Positions 1 through 9,214 are shown, counted from the stretch's first letter. The stretch is DNA of 64,000 bases from Thermobispora bispora DSM 43833 (GCF_000092645.1 NC_014165.1:2666001-2730000), one strand, 5' to 3'. Numbers and translations are program-made. The notes: generated by a model from the sequence alone, not told the origin.

Positions 1-644
1 GCCTGGGCGACCGCGGTGCGGAACGTCACGTCCCACAGCGTGGGCGCCTCGGCGAGGTAGGCCTCGCCCCGGGCGAGGTTGCGCAGGAAGGCGCGCTGCG
101 AGGCCGCGCGGGCGTTGTCGCCGATCGTGGCGTAGGTGAGCGACCAGTCCACCGACAGCCCGAGGCGGCGCCACAGCTCCTCGAAGGCCTTCTCGTCCTC
201 GGCGGTGAGCTGCTCGCACAGCTCGATGAAGTTCCGGCGCGAGATCGGCACCTGCTCCCCCGAGCCGCCGCCCCCGCGCCTCGGCGGCTTGAAGTCGGGG
301 TCGTACGGCAGCGAGGGGTCGCACCGCACGCCGAAGTAGTTCTGTACCCGGCGCTCCGTGGGCAGGCCGTTATCGTCCCAGCCCATCGGGTAGAAGACCT
401 CGCGCCCGCGCATCCGCTGATAGCGGGCGATCGTGTCCGTGTGCGTATAGGAGAAGACGTGCCCGACGTGGAGGGAGCCGGACACCGTGGGCGGCGGGGT
501 GTCGATCGAGTAGATCTCGTCCCGGTTACGGGTTCGGTCGAAACGGTACGTTCCGTCGGCCTCCCAGCGGGCTACCCATACCGCCTCCAAGCCATCGAGA
601 GTGGGCTTCTCAGGCATGGTCGCGGCGCGTCGCTGTTCGGTCAT
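1..644 (-). CDS. valS: Valyl-tRNA synthetase, N-terminal part (runs off window)
   Basis: This gene charges tRNA-Val with valine in the cytoplasm. Only the first 214 codons are present; the rest lies left of base 1. The N-terminus reads MTEQRRAATMPEKPTLDGLE and is followed by a class I synthetase HIGH-type motif, PPPTVSGSLHVGHV, near residues 55-68, then GWDDNGLPTERRVQNYFGV, typical of ValRS. The ATG at 644 is chosen because the family-like sequence begins there. A GGAGG lies only one base upstream, so an in-frame ATG at 617 is possible. Family assignment is secure; the exact start is not. Confidence 0.93.
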   Translation of the reverse strand, partial: MTEQRRAATMPEKPTLDGLEAVWVARWEADGTYRFDRTRNRDEIYSIDTPPPTVSGSLHVGHVFSYTHTDTIARYQRMRGREVFYPMGWDDNGLPTERRVQNYFGVRCDPSLPYDPDFKPPRRGGGGSGEQVPISRRNFIELCEQLTAEDEKAFEELWRRLGLSVDWSLTYATIGDNARAASQRAFLRNLARGEAYLAEAPTLWDVTFRTAVAQ

Positions 645-713
645 GCCTCCACATGGTATGGGGTACGCGACCTAGCCGTTGCGGCACACTAGGGTCGTCA
701 CCGAGGAGGCATC

Positions 714-1061
714 ATGGCGAACGTTGCACGGGCTCGGTCGGGCGCACCGGGCTCCCGGAAGACCGAGGCGCCGGCGAAGGGCGCGGCCAAGCCGGACGTG
801 CAGTGGCGGGTGATCGGCGGGCTCGTCGGCCTGGTGGTGGGATTCGCCTCGCGCAAGGTGCTCGCGTTCGCGTGGGAGCGGGTCACCGGGAAGAAGCCCC
901 CGGCGAGCGCTGACTCCCCGGAGATCGGGCTTGGCGAGGCGATCGCCTACGCGGTGGTGATGGGCCTGGGGATGGAGGTCGCGCGGATCATCGCCACCCG
1001 TGCCGCGGCGAAGAAGTGGCAGTCGTGGCGCGAGGCGGCGGCGAGCAAGTCCTCCTCCTAA
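714..1061 (+). CDS. DUF4235 family small membrane protein
   Basis: This 115-residue protein is of unknown function. It has a basic N-terminus (residues 1-30), a hydrophobic segment around residues 32-48 ([18 protein letters not shown]), a second weaker hydrophobic stretch near 80-95 ([20 protein letters not shown]), and a Lys/Ser tail. This layout matches actinobacterial DUF4235 proteins. A GAGGAGG ribosome-binding site lies six bases before the ATG. Its TAA overlaps the TAG of the oppositely oriented trehalose-6-phosphate synthase gene by four bases, so the two converge with no terminator space. It starts about 70 bp from valS and is transcribed divergently from it. Confidence 0.85.
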   Translation: MANVARARSGAPGSRKTEAPAKGAAKPDVQWRVIGGLVGLVVGFASRKVLAFAWERVTGKKPPASADSPEIGLGEAIAYAVVMGLGMEVARIIATRAAAKKWQSWREAAASKSSS

Positions 1062-2434
1062 CGCTCCTCCAGCGCGCTGAGGAAGTCGTTCGCCCACTTG
1101 TCCACGTTGTGGGTGGCCACGCGGCGCCGGAGCGAGCGCATCCGGCGGGCGAGCTCGTGCGGGGTGGCGCGCATCGCGGCGAGCATGGCCCGCTTCATGC
1201 CCTCGATGTCGTACGGGTTGACGAGGAAGGCCTGCCTGAGCTCGTCCGCCGCCCCGGCGAACTCGCTCAGCACCAGCGCGCCGCGCAGGTCGAAGCGGCA
1301 GGAGACGTACTCCTTCGCCACCAGGTTCATGCCGTCGCGCAGCGGGGTGACCACCAGGACGTCGGCCGCGCAGTAGAGGGCGGCCAGCTCCTCCCGGTCG
1401 TACGACTGGTGGAGGTAGGAGATCGGCTGGCGGCCGAGCATGCCGTGCTCGCCGTTGATCCGGCCCACCCGGAGCTCGATCTCGTTGCGCAGGCGCGCGT
1501 ACGCGGGGACGCCCTCGCGCGTCGGGGTGGCCACCTGGACGAACACCGCCTCGTCCGGGGTGATGACGCCCTCGTCGAGCAGCTCGCCGAACGCCTTGAG
1601 CCGCTGGCCGATACCCTTGGTGTAGTCGAGCCGGTCGACGCCGAGCAGGACGTGCTCCGGGTCGCCCAGCTCGGCGCGGATCTCCTTCGCCCGGTCCTGG
1701 ACCCGGGGATCGCGCGCGAGCTGATCGAACTCCGCGAAGTCCACCGAGATCGGGAAGGCGTCGACCCGCACGGTGCGGCCGTCGACGTAGATCTCGTTGC
1801 GGTGGGTGTGCAGCCCGAGGAGGCGCCGGCAGAGCCGGAGGAAGTTGGAGGCCCCGCCCGGCCGCTGGAAGCCGACGAGGTCGGCGCCGAGCAGCCCTTC
1901 GACGATCTCGCTCCGCCACGGGAGCTGGCAGAAGAGCTCGATCGGCGGGAACGGGATGTGCAGGAAGAAGCCGATCTTCAGGTCGGGCCGCAACCGGCGC
2001 AGGATCATGGGCACCAGCTGCAGGTGGTAGTCCTGGATCCAGACGACGGCGCCCGGATCGGCCACGTCCGCCGCGGCCCGCGCGAACCGCTCGTTCACCG
2101 CGCGGTAGGCGTCCCAGAACACGCGTGAGTACACGGGCGGCGCGACGACGTCGTGGTAGAGGGGCCAGAGCGTGGCGTTCGAGAAGCCCTCGTAGTAGAG
2201 CTCCACCTCCCGGGCCGAGAGGGGCACCGGGATCAGGTGCATCCCGTCGTGGTCGAACGGCTTGAGTTCCTCCCCCGCCGCGCCCGTCCACCCGAGCCAC
2301 GCGCCGTCGCGGCGTTGCATGACCGGGGCGATCGCCGTGACCAGGCCGCCGGGGCTGCGGCGCCACTCCCGGTCGCCCACCCGGTCGACCGGCAGCCGGT
2401 TAGCGACGACGAGAAACGAGCTGGTGCTGCGCAT
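1058..2434 (-). CDS. otsA: Alpha,alpha-trehalose-phosphate synthase (UDP-forming)
   Basis: This enzyme (458 aa, GT20 family) makes trehalose-6-phosphate from UDP-glucose and glucose-6-phosphate in the cytoplasm, the first step of osmoprotectant synthesis. Visible signatures are [11 protein letters not shown] at the N-terminus, the PFPPIELF loop, [11 protein letters not shown] near the middle and the C-terminal nucleotide-sugar motif [16 protein letters not shown]. Length is normal. The ATG at 2434 is preferred over one 16 codons upstream because GAAGGGGG sits four bases before it and the extra residues do not look like the family. No otsB phosphatase is adjacent. Confidence 0.95.
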   Translation of the reverse strand: MRSTSSFLVVANRLPVDRVGDREWRRSPGGLVTAIAPVMQRRDGAWLGWTGAAGEELKPFDHDGMHLIPVPLSAREVELYYEGFSNATLWPLYHDVVAPPVYSRVFWDAYRAVNERFARAAADVADPGAVVWIQDYHLQLVPMILRRLRPDLKIGFFLHIPFPPIELFCQLPWRSEIVEGLLGADLVGFQRPGGASNFLRLCRRLLGLHTHRNEIYVDGRTVRVDAFPISVDFAEFDQLARDPRVQDRAKEIRAELGDPEHVLLGVDRLDYTKGIGQRLKAFGELLDEGVITPDEAVFVQVATPTREGVPAYARLRNEIELRVGRINGEHGMLGRQPISYLHQSYDREELAALYCAADVLVVTPLRDGMNLVAKEYVSCRFDLRGALVLSEFAGAADELRQAFLVNPYDIEGMKRAMLAAMRATPHELARRMRSLRRRVATHNVDKWANDFLSALEER

Positions 2435-2777
2435 CAAGCCCCCTTCAGGGTCAACCTGGGCGCCAGTCGAAAATGCCACCAACTACGCCGTAACCAGCAA
2501 TAAAATGCAAAGTTCGGCGTAGGACGATCATCTCATGCGCTTCACCGTGCGTCACCAGTGGGGCGGCGTGAAAACCGCGTAACACCGGATCTGTTGGAAT
2601 TAATCCGCCCGAAACAGGTCTTTCCGGCAAGACTGCCGGCTACTCTCCGTATCCACCCGGGGTTCGGGCCGGGCGGCGGGAGCGGGGCACGGTACCCCGC
2701 GGCCGGCGATCGGCTGACCCTGAAGGAGGTTCTTCCCCGCCCCGCGGGCGGGCTTCATGAAGTGCCCGGCGGCCTGC
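2435..2777. other. Intergenic region with otsA promoter and a hairpin
   Basis: No gene was found here. The part near 2470-2520 is AT-richer than its surroundings and should hold the leftward otsA promoter. A perfect 6-bp hairpin with a four-base loop (CCGGCA-AGAC-TGCCGG) lies at 2624-2639. It may help end transcription from the EcsC-like gene on its right, although no T-run follows. Confidence 0.5.
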
Positions 2778-3797
2778 TCATCGGTCGGCGGCCGCGGCGG
2801 GCGGCTGATCCGCGGCCGCGCTCCGATCCCCGGCCGCGATGGACCGCCGAGCTGCGGCGATCCCATCACTGTGTCGCTGATCCGGCGTGTCGTGTCGCTG
2901 GTCCGCGGCCGCGGCGGATCGCCGCGCTGCGGCCGCGGCCTGCTCCGCGGCGTCGGCGGACGGCCGGGCCTCCGCCGGTGAGGACACGGCCCGCAGGAGC
3001 CTGAGCCGGCGCCCGGAGCCGCGCGGCATCGCCGGTGCCGCGGCGGGCGCGGTCATGGACCGGCTCGCGATCGCGCGCAGATCGGCCCGTACGGCCGCGG
3101 CGAGCTGCTTGGTCGCCGCCCGGTTGAGGGTGCCGCCGGCGACCGCGCCGGTGAGGAAGGGACCTAAGGTGGTCAGGTGCCTGCCCAGCAGCCTGGTCAG
3201 GCGGCGGCGCAGGGCGTCCCTCGCCGCCCCGTTGAGCGCGGCCGAGGTCCATCCCGGGTTGAGCGGGTCGACGCCGCGCCGTTTGGCCCAGGCCAGGGCG
3301 TAGGCGGCCGCCCGCCGGCCGCCGTTGCCGGGGACGGGCTGCCCGTACACCTCGTGGAGCTCGGCGATGAGCTTCACCTCGATGGCGGCGACCACGAGGG
3401 TCTCGGCCACGAGCTGGGCAGGGGCGGACAGCAGCAGGGGAGGCGCGGCCAGCTCCACGGCGGCGAGGGCTCCTCCGACCGCGCCCACCACCGCGGTGGC
3501 GTTCGCCGCGGTGCGGACGAGACTGTCGGCGAGCCGCTCGCCCGTCAGCCCACCGTGGTGCAGGATGAGCGTCTCGCGGTCCCGAACCGGGAGGCGCCGG
3601 GCGACCTCCAGGAAGAGGTCGGTCAGCCAGCGTCCGCGCTCCCGGAGCGAGCGCAGGTGCCGCGCGTTCTCGGCCAGGGCGTCGCTGAGGCGGCCGAGCA
3701 GCCGACGCCGCTCGGCCCCGTCCGTCTCCTCATGAGAAACGAGCCGGCCGATCAAATCCGCGATCGCGCCGTGCGATCGATCCGCCTCTGCAGCCAA
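2778..3797 (-). CDS. EcsC-like hypothetical protein
   Basis: This 339-residue protein is not confidently identified. Residues 1-75 are charged and helical, 85-150 are alanine-rich and hydrophobic (ATAVVGAVGGALAAVELAAPP and following), and about 205-235 carry TLGPFLTGAVAGGTLNRAAT, which resembles the glycine/asparagine motif of EcsC-type proteins. The last ~90 residues are low-complexity Ala/Arg/Ser/Asp sequence. The start is a TTG with GGAGGG four bases upstream. It begins 18 bases after the DUF4193 gene on the same strand, so the two are probably co-transcribed. Function is unknown. Confidence 0.7.
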   Translation of the reverse strand: MAAEADRSHGAIADLIGRLVSHEETDGAERRRLLGRLSDALAENARHLRSLRERGRWLTDLFLEVARRLPVRDRETLILHHGGLTGERLADSLVRTAANATAVVGAVGGALAAVELAAPPLLLSAPAQLVAETLVVAAIEVKLIAELHEVYGQPVPGNGGRRAAAYALAWAKRRGVDPLNPGWTSAALNGAARDALRRRLTRLLGRHLTTLGPFLTGAVAGGTLNRAATKQLAAAVRADLRAIASRSMTAPAAAPAMPRGSGRRLRLLRAVSSPAEARPSADAAEQAAAAARRSAAAADQRHDTPDQRHSDGIAAARRSIAAGDRSAAADQPPAAAADR

Positions 3798-3815
3798 CGG
3801 CCCTCCGCAGCGTGC

Positions 3816-4115
3816 TCAGGCGGCGCACTCGCGGCAGATCTGCTGACCGTTCACGTCCGAGGCGAGCTGGCTCCGGTGGTGCACGAGGAAGCAGCGCGAG
3901 CAGGTGAACTCGTCCGCCTGCCGCGGGATCACCCGGAGCGACAGCTCCTCGTTCGACAGGTCGGCACCGGGCAGCTCAAGGGACTCCGCCAGCTCGCTCT
4001 CGTCGAGGTCGATGCTGGCCGAGGCCTTATCCCCGCGCCGTGCCTGCAGCTCCTGCAGGCTGTCCTCGCCCAGGTCGTCGTCGGCCTTGCGCGGGCTGTC
4101 GTAGTCGGTAGCCAT
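3816..4115 (-). CDS. DUF4193 family protein
   Basis: This acidic 99-residue protein is conserved across actinobacteria and has no assigned function. The N-terminus MATDYDSPRKADDD is typical. The C-terminus holds four cysteines arranged as CxxC (FTCSRCFLVHH) and CRECAA, which look like a small zinc ribbon. The ATG at 4115 is chosen over one seven codons upstream because GGAG lies six bases before it and the family begins with MATDYD. It heads a probable two-gene operon with the EcsC-like gene. In many actinomycetes DUF4193 genes lie near sepH and dut-type genes; sepH is about 10 kb away here. Confidence 0.92.
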   Translation of the reverse strand: MATDYDSPRKADDDLGEDSLQELQARRGDKASASIDLDESELAESLELPGADLSNEELSLRVIPRQADEFTCSRCFLVHHRSQLASDVNGQQICRECAA

Positions 4116-4338
4116 TGATAACTCCATCCCCCTCATCTATCGGTCTGCGCGTGTACCGCGCGTAGATAACGCACGAGAGGCCCTTGTTGTGCCCGCAGGG
4201 ACCCTGAGTCGACGGATTGGGTACCCGCGTGGACTAACGAAGAACCACTCGGAACACGGTGGGTATTCCGCATGGGGCAGGAGTCACCCGAATATGGCGT
4301 TAACCGTACCCTCGACGGGATGACCCCACCGCGTTCGA

Positions 4339-4364
4339 CGGCACATCAAACCACATACGTGCCG
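4339..4364 (-). terminator. Hairpin downstream of the histidine kinase gene
   Basis: Arms CGGCAC and GTGCCG at 4339-4344 and 4359-4364 enclose a 14-base AT-richer loop, 11 bases beyond the kinase stop codon. It could act as a terminator. No T-run is present, which is common in high-GC actinobacteria, so confidence is modest. Confidence 0.35.
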
Positions 4365-4375
4365 CCGACGCCGTA

Positions 4376-5779
4376 TCAGCGCACCGATGACACGGGCGCC
4401 GCCGCGGCGGCGCCGCTCATGGGGATGCGGACCGTGACCACCAGACCGCCTCCCTCGCGGGGGACCGCGGTCACCGTGCCGCCGTGCGCCCGGACGATCG
4501 CCCGCACGATCGACAGGCCGAGACCTGCGCCTTTGGCCGACTCCTGCCGGTCGGCGTTGAGCCTCCGGAACGGCTCGAAGAGGCTCTCCACCTCGTAGAC
4601 GGGCACGTGCGGGCCCGTGTTCGCCACCTGGACCACGGCGTGGCCGCTGACGGCGCCGGTGCGGAGCCACACCTTCCCCGATCGGCCGATGTTGTGCTTG
4701 ATGCCGTTCTCCACCAGGTTGGCGACGCAGCGCTCCAGGAGCACCGGGTCGCCGGTGACCCCGGCGGAGTGCAGGTCGTGCTCGATGGTGATCCCGGCCT
4801 CGTCGGCGAACGGGGTGAGCTGCTCGACCGCGGTCCGCGCCACGTCCCGGATGTCCACGGGCTTGCGCACCGACAGCTCCCGTTCGCTACGGGCGAGCAG
4901 CAGCAGCCCTTCGATCAGCCGCTCGTTCCGCGCCGTGGTGCCGAGCAGGGTACGGCCGAGCACCTTGAGGTCCTCGGAGGCGTCCGGGTCGGCGAGCGCC
5001 ACCTCCAGGACGGTGCGCGTGATGGCGAGCGGGGTGCGCAGCTCGTGCGAGGCGTTGTCCACGAACCGGCGCTGCGCGTCGAACGCGGCGTTGAGCCGGG
5101 TCAGCATCGCGTCGAACGTGTCGGCGAGCTCCTTCAGCTCGTCGTCGGGCCCCTGCAGGTCGATCCGCTCGTGGGCGAGCGAGGTCTCCGAGAGCCGGCG
5201 GGCGGTCGCGGTCATCTTCTTGATCGGCGCGAGCGCCCGGTCGGCCACGACGTACCCGAGCATGAGCGCGATGATCCCCACGCCGAACAGGGCCATGATC
5301 GACCGGCCGAGCACCTCGCGCCGGGCGGAGGCGATCGCCAGCTCGCGCTGCGAGGCCCACCAGACCTCGAAGGCGGCCGTGATGTCGGACGGGAATCCCC
5401 GGAGCTGCAGGGGCGGCCAGGCCGCGTCGATCGCCAGGCCCACCAGCGTGTACATGGCCAGCAGCAGCATCGCCCCGGCGGCGAAGAACAGCGCGCCGTA
5501 CGTGAGGGTGAGCCGCCAGCGGATGCTGATCCGGCGCCGGAGCGCCTTGATCTCGCCGAGGAGGCCGCGCGGCGGCTGAGCCGCGGCGGGCGGTGGCGGG
5601 CCGTCCCAGGCGGGCGGGCCGGTGGGCGGGGGCGGGACCTGGACGCGGTAGGGGCCGGTGCCCAGCGGGGAGGACATCCGCTCCCCCCGGCCCGGCGCCT
5701 GCCCGGCCGCATCGCCGGGACTCGGCGTGGTCGCCTCGTCCCCGGACCGTCCGGAATCCGGCTCGCGCGGTTCGGTCAC
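4376..5779 (-). CDS. Two-component sensor histidine kinase
   Basis: This 467-residue membrane sensor kinase has a Pro/Gly-rich cytoplasmic N-terminus (1-75), a first membrane helix (~92-115), a short external loop (~116-155), a second helix (~160-180, IMALFGVGIIALMLGYVVAD), a HAMP segment, a HisKA domain with the phospho-acceptor His in NASHELRTPL, and a HATPase domain with N box (NLVENGIKHN) and GAGLGLSIVRAI. The start is a GTG with GGAGG seven bases upstream. The matching response regulator lies 203 bp upstream on the same strand, so they should form one two-component system. The signal sensed is unknown. Confidence 0.93.
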   Translation of the reverse strand: MTEPREPDSGRSGDEATTPSPGDAAGQAPGRGERMSSPLGTGPYRVQVPPPPTGPPAWDGPPPPAAAQPPRGLLGEIKALRRRISIRWRLTLTYGALFFAAGAMLLLAMYTLVGLAIDAAWPPLQLRGFPSDITAAFEVWWASQRELAIASARREVLGRSIMALFGVGIIALMLGYVVADRALAPIKKMTATARRLSETSLAHERIDLQGPDDELKELADTFDAMLTRLNAAFDAQRRFVDNASHELRTPLAITRTVLEVALADPDASEDLKVLGRTLLGTTARNERLIEGLLLLARSERELSVRKPVDIRDVARTAVEQLTPFADEAGITIEHDLHSAGVTGDPVLLERCVANLVENGIKHNIGRSGKVWLRTGAVSGHAVVQVANTGPHVPVYEVESLFEPFRRLNADRQESAKGAGLGLSIVRAIVRAHGGTVTAVPREGGGLVVTVRIPMSGAAAAAPVSSVR

Positions 5780-5982
5780 GAGGCCACCTCCAAGCGTGAA
5801 AAGCGTGAAACGTTCATAGGGTGAGGTCCCGCCGGCCGGTGGCGGGGTGGTCGCTCAGCCCCGGGATCGCCGGGTCCGCCGCCGGGAGTCGGCACCGTTT
5901 CCCTGTGTTCCTGGTCACTCGTTCCTGATGACGCACCGGGTTCCCGGGTCCGCCCGCCGGGCGGGGTTCCCGGGCCCGTGGG

Positions 5983-6636
5983 TCAGAGGCGATACCCGAC
6001 CCCCGGCACGGTCTCGATGATCGGCGGATCGCCGAGCTTCTTGCGCAGGGTCATCATGGTGACCCGCACCACGTTGGTGAACGGGTCGATGTGCTCGTCC
6101 CACGCCTTGTCCAGCAGGTCCTCCTGGCTCACGACCGCGCCGTCGGCCCGCATGAGCTCCTCCAGCACCGCGAACTCCTTGCGGGTGAGGGAGATCGGCC
6201 GGCCGTCCCGGGTGACGGTGCGCTTGGCCGGGTCGAGCCGGATCCCGGCGCGCTCGAGCACCGGAGGGAGCGGCGGCGCCGAGCGGCGGGCGAGCGCGCG
6301 CACCCGGGCGACGAGCTCGGCGAAGGCGAACGGCTTGGGCAGGTAGTCGTCGGCGCCGAGCTGAAGCCCCTCCACCCGGTCGTCCACGTCGCCGGCCGCG
6401 GTCAGCATGAGAATCCGGGACGGGCAGCGCTCGTTGGCGAGCTTCTTCGCCACCTCGTCGCCGTGGACCTTGGGCAGGTCCCGGTCGAGCACGATCACGT
6501 CGTAGTCGATGTAGGCGAGCTTCTCCAGGGCCTCGGCGCCGTCGTAGGCGACGTCGACGGCCATCGCCTCCCGGCGGAGCCCGGTGGCGATCGCGTCGGC
6601 GAGCACCCGCTCGTCCTCCACCACAAGCACGCGCAT
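5983..6636 (-). CDS. OmpR-family response regulator
   Basis: This 217-residue DNA-binding regulator has a receiver domain (1-~115) with acidic pocket EDE near residue 7, phospho-acceptor Asp in IVLDRDLP (~51), a Thr switch (MLTAAGD) and Lys in LPKPF. A winged-helix trans_reg_C domain follows (~128-217), ending in the family-typical VPGVGYRL. GAGGAGG lies six bases before the ATG. The histidine kinase gene downstream is its likely partner. Targets are unknown; the palindromes at 6720-6753 just upstream could be autoregulatory sites. Confidence 0.94.
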   Translation of the reverse strand: MRVLVVEDERVLADAIATGLRREAMAVDVAYDGAEALEKLAYIDYDVIVLDRDLPKVHGDEVAKKLANERCPSRILMLTAAGDVDDRVEGLQLGADDYLPKPFAFAELVARVRALARRSAPPLPPVLERAGIRLDPAKRTVTRDGRPISLTRKEFAVLEELMRADGAVVSQEDLLDKAWDEHIDPFTNVVRVTMMTLRKKLGDPPIIETVPGVGYRL

Positions 6637-6719
6637 GCAGGTCCTCCTCGGGCAACGACGCCTTCATTCTCACCGCACCCCGGGTAAGGCCTGGGTAAAC
6701 GCGGCCCTCCGGGCTCGCT

Positions 6720-6753
6720 TGCTCTATGTGATGTAGAGCACCGAACTTTTCGG
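6720..6753. promoter_or_regulatory. Two adjacent inverted repeats between divergent genes
   Basis: A perfect 7-bp inverted repeat with a 7-base loop (TGCTCTA-N7-TAGAGCA, 6720-6740) is followed directly by a 5-bp one (CCGAA-CTT-TTCGG, 6741-6753). They lie in the divergent region between the response-regulator gene and the small rightward gene at 6912. They may be operator sites or a small hairpin in the leader. The assignment is inferred from position and symmetry only. Confidence 0.4.
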
Positions 6754-6911
6754 TTTAAGGGCCGATTGTTGGTGGTACGTCTGACCAACGCCCCATACGA
6801 CGCGCCGGGGAAGGTCATGGCCTCCCCAGGCAGCCAGCGGGGCGAGACCCAGGGCACGCCGCCCGCATGAGCAAGCCAGGGCACGCCGCCCTCATCGAGA
6901 AAGAAGGTGAG

Positions 6912-7100
6912 ATGGGCGAGTTCACGGCCACGATCGCCAACCGGTTGGCTCAGGCCTACCAAGAACTTCGGGAGGCCGCGTCGAACGGCGACGAGTTCCT
7001 GGCCGAGACCCTCACCGGTGAGATCGAGGACCTGCGGCGCATCGCCGAAGAGCACGGCATCGACGTCGATTCGCTCGCAGGTGAGCCGGTCGATCGGTGA
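6912..7100 (+). CDS. Small acidic hypothetical protein
   Basis: This 62-residue protein (MGEFTATIANRLAQAYQELR...) is acidic and predicted mostly helical, with heptad-like hydrophobic spacing. It resembles short conserved actinobacterial proteins without known function. The ATG at 6912 is chosen because GAAGG lies four to five bases upstream; an in-frame ATG at 6867 lacks one. It converges on the inositol-phosphatase-like gene with a strong hairpin between them. Confidence 0.7.
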   Translation: MGEFTATIANRLAQAYQELREAASNGDEFLAETLTGEIEDLRRIAEEHGIDVDSLAGEPVDR

Positions 7101-7105
7101 TCCAC

Positions 7106-7131
7106 GGTGAGGGCCGGCGGGGGCCCTCACC
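7106..7131. terminator. Bidirectional terminator hairpin
   Basis: A perfect 10-bp stem (GGTGAGGGCC / GGCCCTCACC) with a six-base loop lies between the stop codons of two convergent genes, 6 and 8 bases from them. Position and stability support a bidirectional terminator. Confidence 0.75.
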
Positions 7132-7138
7132 CCACCGT

Positions 7139-7993
7139 TCAGCCGCGCTCGGGGTCGAGCGGCGCCAAGAGCGCGTGCAGCTCGGCGAAGAGCCCGGGTT
7201 CCGCGCACAGGACCATCGCCGGACCTGGCGGCCTGCCGTGCATCCCTCCGACGCGCGCACCGGCCTCGGAAGCGATCAGCGCGGCCGCGGCGAAGTCCCA
7301 GTAGTTCGTGCCGCGCTCGTAGTAGGCGTCCACCCGCCCGGCCGCGACCGAGCAGAGGTCGATCGCGCACGAGCCGCCCCGCCGGATGTCCCGGACGTGC
7401 GGGAGCACCTTGGCGAGCACCTCCGCCTGCACCCGCCGCCGCTCGGCCGCGTACCCGAAACCCGTCGCCACGAGCGCCTGGCCGAGCGGGACACCGGTGC
7501 TGCAGTGCAGCCGCTCGTCCCCCAGCCACGCCCCGCCGCCCAGGGTGGCGGTGAACATCTCGCCGCGCGGGACGTTGTGCACCGCCCCGGCGACGACGGT
7601 CCCGTCCACCTCCACGGCGATGCTCACCGCCCAGTCCGGCAGGCCGTACAGGAAGTTCACCGTGCCGTCGATGGGGTCGACCACCCAGCGGACCCCGCCC
7701 TCGCCCGGCGTGTCGCCGCCCTCCTCGCCGAGGATCGAGTCGTACGGCCGGGCCTCCCGGATCCGGGTCCGGATCAGCTTCTCGGCCGCCTGGTCGAGCT
7801 CGGTCACCACGTCGGTCGGGCTGCTCTTGGTCGCCAGGACCTTGGGACGGGCGGGGCGCTCGGCGAGCAGCATCTCGCCGGCCTCGGCCGCGATCGAGAC
7901 CGCCAGGCGCAGCAGCTCCCCGGCGCCGGGGGGTCCGTTCTTCCCCGCCGCGCTCTCCGCCTCTCCGGGCATGTCGTGCTCGCGCTCACTCAT
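7139..7993 (-). CDS. Inositol monophosphatase family protein
   Basis: This 284-residue, metal-dependent phosphatase belongs to the IMPase/FBPase fold. The metal-site motifs are complete: GEEGG (~90), WVVDPIDGTVNFLYG (~104-118) and the C-terminal WDFAAAALIASEAGA. Likely substrates are inositol-1-phosphate or another small phospho-metabolite such as histidinol phosphate; sequence alone does not decide. An in-frame ATG at 7993 is preceded by GAGGAG nine bases upstream. It lies tail-to-tail with the small acidic gene and is divergent from ferrochelatase. Confidence 0.9.
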   Translation of the reverse strand: MSEREHDMPGEAESAAGKNGPPGAGELLRLAVSIAAEAGEMLLAERPARPKVLATKSSPTDVVTELDQAAEKLIRTRIREARPYDSILGEEGGDTPGEGGVRWVVDPIDGTVNFLYGLPDWAVSIAVEVDGTVVAGAVHNVPRGEMFTATLGGGAWLGDERLHCSTGVPLGQALVATGFGYAAERRRVQAEVLAKVLPHVRDIRRGGSCAIDLCSVAAGRVDAYYERGTNYWDFAAAALIASEAGARVGGMHGRPPGPAMVLCAEPGLFAELHALLAPLDPERG

Positions 7994-8245
7994 ACCGCGT
8001 CGCTCCTCATGGTCGGCTTCTGTGGGCTTCGGCTCGCCGGGTTCCGGGCCTCACGGAAGGCCACGAGAGCATCCTTTCAGACCGGTACGGGTGCTCCGTT
8101 CCCCTGCCCGGCCGGGCGGCGCGCGCTCCCGGGACGGGTCCGGGGGGACGACGGCGCGAGGCGTCCGCCGGGGGCGCCGGCACCGTCGTCCACAGGCGCC
8201 GGTGGCGCCGCCGGGACCGGCGCCGCCCGCGCATAGGGTGACAGC

Positions 8246-9214
8246 ATGGGGAGCAACCGTTGGTACGACGCACTGCTCGTCGTCTCATTCGGTGGGCCGG
8301 AGAAACCCGAGGACGTGATGCCGTTCCTCGAGAACGTGGCCCGGGGGCGCAACATCCCGCGCGAGCGGCTGCTGGAGGTCGAGGCGCACTACCAGCGCTT
8401 CGGCGGGAGGAGCCCGATCAACCAGCAGTGCCGTGACCTCATCGCCGCGCTCGACGTCGACGTTCCGGTGTACTGGGGGAACCGGAACTGGCACCCCTTC
8501 CTCACCGACACCGTCCGGCGGATGAAGGAGGACGGGGTCCGCAAGGCGGCGGCGTTCGTCACCTCCGCGTACGGCTCGTACTCGAGCTGCCGGCAGTACC
8601 TCGACGACATCGCCCGCGCGCGGGCCGCGGTCCCCGGGGCGCCGGAGATCGTCAAGCTGCCGCACTACCATGACCACCCCGGCTTCATCGCCGCGATGGT
8701 CGACAACACCCGGAAGGCCATCGCCCGGCTGCCCGAGTCCGAGCGGGAGAGCGCGCGGCTGGTGTTCACCGCGCACAGCATCCCCATCTCGATGGCGCGG
8801 TCGTCCGGCCCGTCGGGCGGCCTGTACGAGAGGCAGCACCAGCGGACCGCCTCCCTCGTGGCCGAGGCGCTCGGCGGCGCGCGCGAGTGGGACCTGGTCT
8901 GGCAGAGCCGGAGCGGCCCGCCGCACATCCCCTGGCTCGAGCCCGACGTCTGCGACCACCTGGAGGCGCTGCACGCCAAGGGGGTGCGCGCGGTGGTCGT
9001 GGTCCCGATCGGGTTCGTGTCCGACCACATGGAGGTCATCTACGACCTCGACGTGGAGGCGAAGGACACGGCGGAGCGGCTCGGCATGGCGTTCGCCCGC
9101 GCGGCCACCCCGGGCACGCATCCGCGGTTCGTCGCCATGGTCAAGGAGCTGCTCGCCGAGCCGGAGCCGGCGCCGTGCCCGGCCACCTGCTGCCCGGCGC
9201 CGCGGCGCGGCTGA
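8246..9214 (+). CDS. hemH: Ferrochelatase (coproporphyrin-type in actinobacteria)
   Basis: This enzyme inserts Fe2+ into the porphyrin at the end of haem synthesis; in actinobacteria the substrate is normally coproporphyrin III. The 322 residues begin with LLVVSFGGPEKPEDVMPFLE, contain VTSAYGSYSSCRQY, the catalytic-His segment VFTAHSIP, and PIGFVSDHMEVIYDLD. Cys115 and a C-terminal cysteine cluster (Cys311, Cys315, Cys316) resemble the cysteines that ligate a [2Fe-2S] cluster in mycobacterial enzymes, although the spacing differs. An AGGGTG sequence lies just before the ATG. No other haem gene is adjacent. Confidence 0.95.
   Translation: MGSNRWYDALLVVSFGGPEKPEDVMPFLENVARGRNIPRERLLEVEAHYQRFGGRSPINQQCRDLIAALDVDVPVYWGNRNWHPFLTDTVRRMKEDGVRKAAAFVTSAYGSYSSCRQYLDDIARARAAVPGAPEIVKLPHYHDHPGFIAAMVDNTRKAIARLPESERESARLVFTAHSIPISMARSSGPSGGLYERQHQRTASLVAEALGGAREWDLVWQSRSGPPHIPWLEPDVCDHLEALHAKGVRAVVVVPIGFVSDHMEVIYDLDVEAKDTAERLGMAFARAATPGTHPRFVAMVKELLAEPEPAPCPATCCPAPRRG

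Noticed and set aside
672-2366. Long open frame overlapping otsA on the same strand in another frame
   Set aside because: Arg/Pro/Gly-rich composition with no family motifs; it is the GC-driven shadow of the trehalose-6-phosphate synthase gene.
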